This document shows, one piece after another, positions 7,136-12,207 of a DNA stretch of 12,207 bases. A program made the position numbers and the translations under genes. Location: positions 1 through 12,207 of the forward strand of contig JAOTYV010000129.1 in assembly GCA_029861675.1 (NCBI GenBank). The letters run 5' to 3'. This DNA is from Alphaproteobacteria bacterium. GTDB lineage: Bacteria > Pseudomonadota > Alphaproteobacteria > UBA8366. Within the stretch, counting starts at the first letter, position 1. Every line of letters begins with the position of its first letter. The notes beneath the pieces are model-generated. The model was not told where the DNA came from. It did no database searches and saw nothing but the letters and a program-made list of their open reading frames with translations.

Positions 7136-8494
7136 ATGCCCACATCGATCATCGATTCCGTCTATTACCGCGATATGTTCGCGTCGCCGCGCATGCATGC
7201 GCTGTTTTCCGACGAGGCGCGGTTTCAGGGCTGGCTCGATTTCGAGGCGGCGCTGGCCCGGGCGCAGGCACGGCTCGGCATCATTCCCCAGGACGCGGCC
7301 GACGAAATCACCGCCAACGCGACGCTGGATAACGTCGACGTCGCGGCGATGAAGGCGGAATTCGACCGGGTAGGGTTTCCCATCGTGCCGATCGTCCACC
7401 AGCTCGCCAAAGCGGTCAGCGAAGAAACCTCCCGCTACGTCCATTGGGGCAGCACCACCCAGGACGTCATCGATTCCGGCATGGCCTTGCAGATCCGGAA
7501 CGGGCTCGACCTGCTCGATTCCCTGCTGACGGAAGTGGAAGACGTGCTGCTCGATCTCGCCGGACGCCACCGCGATACGGTGATGGCGGGCCGCACCATG
7601 CAACAGCAGGCCGCGCCGGTGACCTTCGGCTACAAGGTGGCCATCTGGCTCGCGGAAATTCACCGTCACCGGGACCGGCTGGCCGCCGTGCGGCCGCGCG
7701 CCGAAGTGGGGCAAGTGGCCGGCGCGGTCGGCACAAATGCGACGCTCGGCGACCGCGGCCTCGACGTGTTGCGCGAGACCATGGCGGAGCTCGGCCTCAA
7801 CGCCGCGCCGATTACCTGGCACGTGTCACGCGACGGCTGGACCGAGGTCGCGATGCTGCTGGGGTTCGTCGGCGGCACGCTGGCCAAGATCGGCCAGGAA
7901 GTCGCCATGTTGATGCGGACCGAAGTCGGCGAGATCGCGGAACCCTTCGAGACCGGCCGCGGCGCCAGCAGCACCTTGCCGCAAAAGCGCAATCCGATCC
8001 TATGCCAGCCGCTGGTCGCGGCGGGCCGCATGTTGCGGGAAAAAGCGGCCTTGGCGCTCGATGCGCTGGTGCAGGAACACGAACGCAGCATCGGATTGCA
8101 CCATCTGGAATGGTCGATCCTGCCCGAGGCCTTCGTGCTGGCGGGCGGTGCGCTGGAAAATGCCCTGGAAATTCTTCGAGGCCTGGTGGTCGACGAGGCA
8201 CGCATGCAGGTCAATCTGCAAATGACGCACGGCCTCATCATGTCGGAAGCGGTGATGATGGGGCTGGCGCCGCATATCGGCCGCAACCAGGCGCATGACG
8301 TGGTCTATGATGCCTGCGCCAAATGCGCCGACGGCGGCAAGACATTGCGCGACGTGCTGGTCGCCGACGACCGGATCGCCAAGCACCTGTCGGAAGCGGA
8401 AATCGATGCGATGCTGGACCCGGCCAACTATCTCGGTGTCGCGCCGCAAATGGTCGATCAGGTCATAGCCCTGGTGCTAGCGGCGCGCGAATAA
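7136..8494 (+). CDS. Fumarase/adenylosuccinate-lyase superfamily enzyme, similar to 3-carboxy-cis,cis-muconate cycloisomerase (PcaB-like)
   Basis: Homotetrameric lyase-fold enzyme, 452 residues, a usual size for this superfamily, whose members cleave C-N or C-O bonds by beta-elimination or catalyse the related lactonisation. The three signature regions are visible: HWGSTTQD (103-110), GRTMQQQAAPVTFGYK (152-167), and the flexible catalytic loop GRGASSTLPQKRNP (274-287) with the active-site serine at 278/279. In adenylosuccinate and argininosuccinate lyases the second region is usually GRTH.Q; the Met here, together with APVTFG and SSTLPQKRNP, is closer to PcaB-type cycloisomerases. No other beta-ketoadipate gene (pcaGH, pcaC, pcaD) is nearby, so a true protocatechuate role is doubtful. 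An elimination on a substituted succinate or related acid is a fair guess. AGGAG lies 7 nt before the ATG; the gap to copy 2 of the dehydrogenase is 51 nt, consistent with one operon. Confidence 0.9.
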   Translation: MPTSIIDSVYYRDMFASPRMHALFSDEARFQGWLDFEAALARAQARLGIIPQDAADEITANATLDNVDVAAMKAEFDRVGFPIVPIVHQLAKAVSEETSRYVHWGSTTQDVIDSGMALQIRNGLDLLDSLLTEVEDVLLDLAGRHRDTVMAGRTMQQQAAPVTFGYKVAIWLAEIHRHRDRLAAVRPRAEVGQVAGAVGTNATLGDRGLDVLRETMAELGLNAAPITWHVSRDGWTEVAMLLGFVGGTLAKIGQEVAMLMRTEVGEIAEPFETGRGASSTLPQKRNPILCQPLVAAGRMLREKAALALDALVQEHERSIGLHHLEWSILPEAFVLAGGALENALEILRGLVVDEARMQVNLQMTHGLIMSEAVMMGLAPHIGRNQAHDVVYDACAKCADGGKTLRDVLVADDRIAKHLSEAEIDAMLDPANYLGVAPQMVDQVIALVLAARE

Positions 8495-8552
8495 CACGAG
8501 AAACCCGCGGCCAATCCGGCTAAGATGATGAGGTAACGACGGAGGACACGCC

Positions 8553-9347
8553 ATGAGCAATGCGACACGACCGACGCCGCTGCGTCCCAACCGTCTGCCG
8601 GGCGTATCGGAAGCGGAATGGGAATTGCGCACCCGGCTGGCGGGCGCATACCGGATCGCCGATCATCTCGGCTGGTCGGAGGCCATTTACGCCCACATCA
8701 CCGTCCGTGTGCCCGGACCCGACCACCATTTCCTGATCAATCCCTATGGGTTGCGCTATGACGAAGTGACCGCGTCCAACCTGGTCAAGGTCGAACTCGA
8801 TGGCACGATCGTGGGCGACAGCGACTACCCGGTGAATCCGGCGGGCTTTATCATCCACAGCGCCGTGCATCAGGCGCGCGGCGATGCCCGCTGCGTCTTC
8901 CACACGCACACCACCGAGGGCATGGCCATCGCTGCGCAGCAGCAAGGCCTCCTGCCGATCAGCATCATGGCGAGCGGATTTTATGACCGGGTCGCCTATC
9001 ACGACTACGAAGGGCCGACCATGCGCGCGGACGAGCAGGAACGCCTCGTCGCCTCGCTCGGCGCCCACAAGGTCTTGATTCTGCGCAACCACGGCTTGCT
9101 CACCACCGGCGCGACCCTGGAAGAAGCCTTCATCAACATGTTCCGACTGCAACGCGCCTGCGAGATACAGGTGGCGGCGCAGGCAGGCGGCGCGGCGCTC
9201 GTCATTCCATCGCAATCGGTTTGCGAGGATGCCGCCCGGATGGCGGACGAATTCCTGCACGACACCAGCGGCGACGATCTCGGCAAGCCCGAATTCGACG
9301 CCTATCTGCGGCATATTGATAAGCTGGACTCGTCCTACCGCGATTGA
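8553..9347 (+). CDS. Class II aldolase/adducin-family protein
   Basis: Metal-dependent class II aldolase/adducin-fold protein, 264 residues. The metal site is clear: HTHT (117-120; H117 and H119) and the third ligand in LRNHGLLTTG (H180). Other family blocks are LGWSEAIYAHITVRVP (39-54), FLINPYGLRYDEVTASNL and VNPAGFIIHSAVHQAR (94-109). In fuculose-phosphate-type aldolases the position before the metal site carries an acidic residue in a PSSE motif; here it is NPAGF, as in the adducin-like branch, so classical retro-aldol chemistry is doubtful and a decarboxylase or other metal-assisted step is possible. GGAGG lies 7 nt before the ATG; the gap to the lyase is 58 nt, so it is probably the last gene of the operon. 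Its stop is only 10 bp from the convergent amidohydrolase stop, and no terminator fits between them. Confidence 0.92.
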   Translation: MSNATRPTPLRPNRLPGVSEAEWELRTRLAGAYRIADHLGWSEAIYAHITVRVPGPDHHFLINPYGLRYDEVTASNLVKVELDGTIVGDSDYPVNPAGFIIHSAVHQARGDARCVFHTHTTEGMAIAAQQQGLLPISIMASGFYDRVAYHDYEGPTMRADEQERLVASLGAHKVLILRNHGLLTTGATLEEAFINMFRLQRACEIQVAAQAGGAALVIPSQSVCEDAARMADEFLHDTSGDDLGKPEFDAYLRHIDKLDSSYRD

Positions 9348-9357
9348 TCGTCGCGGC

Positions 9358-10557
9358 TCAGCCGACAACCGGCGCGCCGTCCCGTGCAACGACCCGGCCG
9401 GCCTTGACCACCAGCGACCGGATGGGCCGGTCGACGACGGCCTGGGCCACCGTTTCCGCCGGCACCGTGAAAAAATCCGCCCGCCCGCCTTCTACGATGC
9501 CGTGATCGGATAGGCTCAGCGCGGCGGCGCCGGCGCCGGAAACGAGGTCGAACGCGACGGCCAGATCGTCGTCGGTTCGAAACCCGGATCGCCAAGCCGT
9601 CAGCATTGCGCGTTCCAGCATGTCGCCATCGCCATATGGCGACCAGGCGTCGCGTATATTGTCGTTGCCCGCGAATATCATGACGCCCAACGCCCGCAAG
9701 GCCTTGACCGGCGGGACCGGCGACGCGCCGCCACCATGGGTCACCACCGACACGCCGGCCTCGGCGAGCAAATCGCCCATGCGCTGCAACGCGACGGCCC
9801 GGCAAGCGCCGAGACAGAAGGCATGGCTTGCGGTCACCCGCCCCTGCATTCCCGCGGCCTTGGTTCTGTTGGCCAATGCGCCAAGCTCGCGCAAGCCCGT
9901 TGGTCCGGAATCATGCAGGTGCACATCCAGCCCCACTCCGCGGCGTTTCGCAATGCCGAACAGGATGTCGAATTGGCCGGCCAAATCGCCGTCGAAGCCG
10001 ATCGGATCAATGCCGCCGATCAAATCGGCACCGTCGCCGATTGCGGCGTCCAGCAATTCCGCCAACCCGGGAGACCGCACCACACCGCTTTGCGGAAAGG
10101 CGACGATCTGCATCTCCACCAGATGCCGGGTCCTTTCCCGAACGCCAAGGACGGCATGCAAATTGGCGAGGCCGATTTCCGTATCGATATCCACATGGGT
10201 GCGCATGGCGCAGGTCCCGAGCGCGGCCGCGTGCCGGACCAGTCCCAGCGCCCGTTCTTCGACGCTTCGGGTGTAGCGATGCCGCAATTCACGTTCGACC
10301 CGAATGCGGCTCTCGCGGTCGGGTTCCGCAGGGTGCGGCGTCCAGGGATCGCCGAACAACGTTTTATCGACGTGCAAATGGCCATCGACCATGCCGGGCA
10401 AGGCTAGTGCACCGGCGCCGTCCACTCCGATGCATCCGTCAGGTTTCTCAATGTCCGGCGCGATCCGTTCAATTCGACCATCGACAGCCAGAAGATCCGA
10501 CTGTCGCCCGTCCGGCAGTCGGATGTTGCGCAACAACAATGGGGCTACGTTCGCCAT
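9358..10557 (-). CDS. Cytosine-deaminase-like metal-dependent amidohydrolase
   Basis: Cytosolic TIM-barrel amidohydrolase, 399 residues, in the cytosine deaminase (CodA)-like branch. Numbered from the ATG at 10557: metal-binding DGHLHVDKT (H60, H62), RTHVDID, IVAFPQSGVV, GIDPIGFDGD, third metal His in DVHLHDSG (H213), TASHAFCLG (H245), and the catalytic Asp in GNDNIRDAWSPYG (D299). Compared with CodA as I remember it (HCDE, HDDVFDPW), the active-site Glu corresponds to Asp216 and the second Asp of the DD pair is Asn300. The chemistry is therefore likely a deaminase or cyclic-amide hydrolase with a non-cytosine substrate. An in-frame GTG at 10566 would add three residues; the ATG is preferred, though neither has a strong ribosome site. 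It converges on the catabolic operon with a 10-bp gap. It could supply a deaminated intermediate to that pathway or be unrelated. Confidence 0.9.
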   Translation of the reverse strand: MANVAPLLLRNIRLPDGRQSDLLAVDGRIERIAPDIEKPDGCIGVDGAGALALPGMVDGHLHVDKTLFGDPWTPHPAEPDRESRIRVERELRHRYTRSVEERALGLVRHAAALGTCAMRTHVDIDTEIGLANLHAVLGVRERTRHLVEMQIVAFPQSGVVRSPGLAELLDAAIGDGADLIGGIDPIGFDGDLAGQFDILFGIAKRRGVGLDVHLHDSGPTGLRELGALANRTKAAGMQGRVTASHAFCLGACRAVALQRMGDLLAEAGVSVVTHGGGASPVPPVKALRALGVMIFAGNDNIRDAWSPYGDGDMLERAMLTAWRSGFRTDDDLAVAFDLVSGAGAAALSLSDHGIVEGGRADFFTVPAETVAQAVVDRPIRSLVVKAGRVVARDGAPVVG

Positions 10558-10644
10558 GCCGCACACTATATCGCGAAAACTTCTGCGTGCGGGCGTGCCG
10601 GCGTTTATGGGCGCCGAACGGATAGCGGCGTCAGGAACCTAACG

Positions 10645-10833
10645 TCAGGGCGTCTCGTCAAAATGGGCGCGGACCGATGCGACGTAGATGGAACGGTTTT
10701 CGTTCGCCGCTGAATTTCGCCATTTGTCGATTTTTTTCCGCATGATATCCCGGCACGCTTCGGCAAATGTCCGTATCGGCCGCCGCAAGTATGGGCTGAC
10801 GGATTCGTCATATCGGATTTCTTGGTCGTCCAC
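10645..10833 (-). CDS. Possible small protein of 62 residues, unknown function
   Basis: A minus-strand ORF of 62 residues begins at a GTG (10831-10833) with AAAGAG 8 nt upstream and ends 78 nt before the amidohydrolase. The product is soluble and mixed-charge (starts MDDQEIRYDESVSPYLRRPI, then a helix-like TFAEACRDIMRKKIDKW), with no membrane segment or cysteine pattern. I do not recognise a family. Its even amino-acid composition looks more gene-like than the overlapping alternatives: a 90-residue minus-strand ORF and a 76-residue plus-strand ORF, both rich in Arg/Ser/Pro as shadow frames tend to be. Existence is plausible but not certain. Confidence 0.4.
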   Translation of the reverse strand: MDDQEIRYDESVSPYLRRPIRTFAEACRDIMRKKIDKWRNSAANENRSIYVASVRAHFDETP

Positions 10834-10998
10834 GGGCCAGCTCTTTTTTTATTTTTCTTTCCGCGTGCGGGGCGCACTCGGCCTTGACCACCGCACTTTA
10901 GCCAATTCCCGAAAGTGAACCGGGAAGTATTGTGGATTATCCAATTCGGAGCAGGTGCCGGCGGGACGTTAAAATTCGTAGCTAAGCCAAAGGACTCA

Positions 10999-11215
10999 AT
11001 CGGTCACAGGTGCAGTACCTCCAAATTGCGATATCTGGCTAGGAATCGCCTAATTTCGCAATCGATGTGCCGCGCCACGCGGTCGGCGTTGCCCGGGCCA
11101 CATCTTTGTCGCCCCGCGCCTAAGGCGCCATCCACGCCCTGTAACCGCCCCTTTCGACAGGGACTACGCCCGAGATGCCGGCAAATAAACCACCGGCATC
11201 AGTCCGTTCACCGAT
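10999..11215. other. Cluster of consecutive stem-loops; candidate structured RNA of unknown strand
   Basis: Perfect inverted repeats follow one another: ATTGCGA (11025-11031) with TCGCAAT (11056-11062), enclosing TAGG/CCTA; GATGTG (11064-11069) with CACATC (11099-11104), enclosing CCGCG-cca-CGCGG (11070-11082); GCGCCT-A-AGGCGC (11116-11128); CCCTGT (11137-11142) with ACAGGG (11157-11162); GATGCCGG (11174-11181) with CCGGCATC (11193-11200), extendable by GGACT (11161-11165) with AGTCC (11201-11205). ATCGGT (10999-11004) can pair with ACCGAT (11210-11215) to close the whole set, and CTTTT follows on the plus strand. No ORF explains it. Individually, 6-7-bp stems are expected by chance at this scale; the 8+5-bp last hairpin and the end-to-end order are what make it notable. 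It matches no RNA family I know. Confidence 0.3.
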
Positions 11216-11231
11216 CTTTTCCCAAAATTTT

Positions 11232-11256
11232 TATAATAGTTCTAACACTATAATAG
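11232..11256 (+). promoter_or_regulatory. Duplicated TATAATAG boxes
   Basis: TATAATAG occurs at 11232-11239 and again at 11249-11256, separated by TTCTAACAC. Each contains a perfect TATAAT -10 hexamer. Upstream -35 elements are weak: TTCACC at 11207-11212 is a 4/6 match but sits 19 bp from the first box. The pair follows the T-rich end of the stem-loop cluster. It may be a promoter with two -10 boxes or simply an AT-rich direct repeat. No gene with a good ribosome site starts just downstream. Confidence 0.25.
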
Positions 11257-11578
11257 ACCTCACCCGTAACGCCGGTGGCGAACCATGATGCGAAACCAAG
11301 CCGGAAGATTGGGTTCGCGGGCCCGAGATGTTCGATCGTATATATTGCGCGGAATTTTGTTTCGGATCGGACGAAGATGTCTTCGCAGTATTTTCACGTT
11401 TCCGCCATCGCCGGTCGCGGCGAGCGTGCTCCGACCGCGACGCACGGACCGGCAAAACCGCCTGATGCAAATATTTGGAACAAAGGAGGTATGAATAACT
11501 CGAATTCGCCATGTATTGGGCGGTTACTATTTAGCGGAAACCATTCCAAAATGTTTCAATCCGTTGTCGAATTGTGCC

Positions 11579-11584
11579 TATAAT
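11579..11584 (+). promoter_or_regulatory. TATAAT box, candidate -10 for the 66-residue ORF
   Basis: A perfect TATAAT lies 53 nt before the ATG at 11638. The best -35 candidate at suitable spacing is poor (TTCAAT at 11555-11560, 18-bp spacer). If used, transcription would begin just before the perfect hairpin at 11597-11618, placing the hairpin in the leader of the small gene. Confidence 0.3.
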
Positions 11585-11596
11585 ATTTGATGTCGG

Positions 11597-11618
11597 CGAG
11601 GGTCGGGGAGGACCCTCG
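11597..11618 (+). promoter_or_regulatory. Perfect 8-bp hairpin in the leader of the 66-residue ORF
   Basis: CGAGGGTC (11597-11604) and GACCCTCG (11611-11618) are exact inverses around a purine-only hexaloop GGGGAG. It lies between the TATAAT box and the ATG at 11638 and is not followed by a T-run, so it is not a standard terminator. A leader stem-loop controlling translation or RNA stability is possible; so is a DNA-level protein site. Confidence 0.4.
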
Positions 11619-11637
11619 AAGTGATGGGTGGTTTCGA

Positions 11638-11838
11638 ATGTTAACGATGACAGACGAGCGCGTTGATTCCGATCTATCACGGATCATCAATCGTGCGTTT
11701 CGCGAGGCGGATCAACAAGGCGCTGGATACGACGATGCAACCGGAGCGGCAATCCGGGCTGTGCTGGCAGTCTATCCCGACTGGTCGCGCGACGATGCAT
11801 TGGATCAAATTGTTCGGCTTGGTTCGGGCGCGTATTAG
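11638..11838 (+). CDS. Small hypothetical protein, 66 residues
   Basis: Plausible small cytosolic protein of unknown function, 66 residues, acidic and predicted mostly helical. It has two helix-like parts, SDLSRIINRAFREADQQG and DATGAAIRAVLAVYPDW, then SRDDALDQIVRLGSGAY at the C-terminus. No membrane segment, cysteines or recognisable motif. The start is taken at 11638 because GGGTGG lies 6 nt upstream; an in-frame ATG at 11647 is possible. An upstream in-frame TTG/ATG at 11587/11590 would translate through the leader hairpin and give unlikely sequence. Composition is gene-like and GC-biased at third positions, unlike the surrounding DNA. It stands alone, 320 nt before the IS transposase. I do not recognise a family. 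Confidence 0.6.
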   Translation: MLTMTDERVDSDLSRIINRAFREADQQGAGYDDATGAAIRAVLAVYPDWSRDDALDQIVRLGSGAY

Positions 11839-12000
11839 AAGAGCATTATCAATGCTGCGAATTCGCCTGCGTGTCCCAATGGATACACGGCGTCGTCGCT
11901 TACCCGAACGCCAGTAAGAATACCAATTAGCAACAGTTTAGGTTAGTCGGCCTCTCCCGCCCATCGGACTTGGCAGGGCGCCACTGGGATGCCGACAGCA
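11839..12000. other. Non-coding stretch between the small ORF and the truncated coding remnant
   Basis: No ORF of convincing composition on either strand. A small imperfect dyad (GTGTCC-CAAT-GGATACAC, about 11872-11889) is the only structure seen. No tRNA or terminator with a T-run was found. It appears to be spacer DNA between the small gene and the 3' end of a minus-strand coding remnant. Confidence 0.5.
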
Positions 12001-12081
12001 CTAGGCATACCCCTCGTCCAGAAGGTCGAGCGCCGCTTCCTCCTCCACTCCGTTGAAATCCACCCGATGTGGCGGATCGAT
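12001..12081 (-). pseudogene. C-terminal coding remnant, apparently cut off by the adjacent insertion sequence
   Basis: Reading the minus strand into the stop TAG at 12001-12003 gives an open, gene-like C-terminus, PPHRVDFNGVEEEAALDLLD followed by EGYA. It is acidic, with strongly GC-biased codons (GAG, CTC, GCG, GAC). Going upstream, the frame meets an in-frame TAG within CTAG at 12082-12085, beyond which the sequence turns AT-rich and leads to the transposase. The simplest reading is that an IS inserted at or near CTAG and separated the rest of the gene, which would lie beyond the right edge. The remnant is too short to assign a family, and a chance open frame of 26 codons cannot be excluded. 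Confidence 0.3.
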
Positions 12082-12084
12082 CTA

Positions 12085-12207
12085 GGTCACATACTCATTA
12101 ACGTGATTCCCAAACGGACAGAATTGTGATTCAAATTCCTCGTGAGAGGAGTTTGGCAATGGCACGATTTGATTTAACGGATTTTGAGTGGTCGGTGATC
12201 CAACCTT
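12085..12207 (+). mobile_element. Left end of an IS5-family insertion sequence (partial)
   Basis: The transposase start at 12159 shows an IS element enters from the right. The left boundary is inferred to lie near CTAG at 12082-12085, where coding-like sequence stops; IS427-group elements of the IS5 family often insert at TA or CTAG. That would leave about 74 bp before the transposase, a reasonable leader. The terminal inverted repeat cannot be confirmed because the right end is outside the window. GTGATTC occurs twice in the leader (12103-12109 and 12126-12132). Confidence 0.5.
12159..12207 (+). CDS. IS5-family transposase, N-terminal fragment (continues past window)
   Basis: The last 49 bases encode MARFDLTDFEWSVIQP in frame from the ATG at 12159, with AGAGGAG 7 nt upstream. 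This matches the very conserved N-terminus of IS5-family (IS427-like) transposases, typically M.RYDLSD.EW..I.PLLP, which carry out DDE-type cut-and-paste transposition. In this group the transposase is often split into two frames joined by programmed frameshifting, which cannot be judged from 16 codons. Only the start is present, so intactness is unknown. Confidence 0.85.
   Translation, partial: MARFDLTDFEWSVIQP

Larger units (their letters stand above)
10834..11637. other. Gene-poor region with no convincing protein gene
   Basis: About 800 bases, less GC-rich than the genes to the left. Several ORFs of 60-112 codons exist on both strands, but they overlap one another, lack paired ribosome sites and have erratic composition, so I do not call any of them. 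The region does contain consecutive inverted repeats (about 10999-11215), a duplicated TATAATAG, an isolated strong Shine-Dalgarno-like sequence and a leader hairpin, each listed separately. A palindrome TGGATTATCCA lies near 10931-10941. No tRNA, CRISPR array or known riboswitch was recognised. Confidence 0.6.

Noticed and set aside
6440..7822. Minus-strand ORF of 460 codons
   Set aside because: Antisense to the second dehydrogenase and the lyase; stop-free because of high GC, no recognisable domain.
9345..9360. Search for a bidirectional terminator between the convergent stops
   Set aside because: Only 10 bp separate the stops and no hairpin with T-runs is visible there.
8520..9389. Minus-strand ORF of 289 codons
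   Set aside because: Antisense to the class II aldolase-fold gene, whose metal-site motifs are unambiguous.
10915..11253. Plus-strand ORF of 112 codons
   Set aside because: Cys/Arg/Pro-rich erratic composition, weak start context and overlap with the stem-loop cluster; no family resemblance.
11477..11505. GGAAC as a possible -35 element of an alphaproteobacterial general-stress (EcfG-type) promoter
   Set aside because: No CGTT-type -10 element at 16-17 bp downstream.
11275..11583. Overlapping plus-strand ORFs of 102 and 69 codons, and a minus-strand ORF of 93 codons
   Set aside because: Mutually overlapping in different frames, none with a supported ribosome site or credible composition, so none could be preferred.

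Overview
The window looks like chromosomal DNA from a GC-rich proteobacterium, most likely an alphaproteobacterium. This rests on GC-biased third codon positions, strong purine-rich ribosome binding sites and the gene families present; it is inference, because no rRNA or other marker gene is in the window. Protein-coding density is high from 1 to about 10,570. The last 1.6 kb is gene-poor, less GC-rich and ends in an insertion sequence, so it looks like an accessory segment.

Layout. (1) Positions 3246 to 1, minus strand: a tight four-gene membrane-stress operon. In order of transcription it encodes a small protein with a ribbon-helix-helix-like N-terminus, a PspA/IM30-family coiled-coil protein, a YqiJ-like membrane protein with an NfeD/OB-type domain, and a YqiK-type flotillin that runs off the left edge. 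The first two genes overlap by ATGA. The AT-rich leader upstream of the operon carries four ACAT motifs about one helical turn apart, a plausible operator for the first gene's product. (2) Positions 3473 to 9347, plus strand: a probable catabolic operon with an MFS transporter, two tandem paralogous Ldh2-type (malate/L-lactate/sulfolactate/ureidoglycolate family) dehydrogenases, a fumarase/adenylosuccinate-lyase superfamily enzyme close to 3-carboxymuconate cycloisomerase, and a class II aldolase/adducin-fold protein. (3) Positions 10557 to 9358, minus strand and convergent: a cytosine-deaminase-like amidohydrolase, preceded on the same strand by a possible 62-residue ORF.

(4) Positions 10,834 to 12,158: only one convincing small gene (66 residues, 11638-11838), preceded by a TATAAT box and a perfect 8-bp hairpin. 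Between about 10,999 and 11,215 there is a run of consecutive inverted repeats, closed by a possible long-range helix, that could be a structured RNA. A short minus-strand coding remnant at 12001-12081 abuts the left end of an IS5-family element whose transposase begins at 12159 and leaves the window.

How the genes may work together. The left operon fits envelope protection: PspA-like and flotillin scaffolds with a YqiJ partner, possibly autoregulated. The right block fits uptake and breakdown of a small organic acid: import by the MFS protein, elimination by the lyase, NAD(P)-linked oxidation of a 2-hydroxyacid by one or both dehydrogenases, a metal-dependent aldolase-fold step and perhaps hydrolysis of an amide or amino group by the amidohydrolase. 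The substrate cannot be read from the sequence. Several active-site positions depart from the textbook families, so the pathway may be undescribed.
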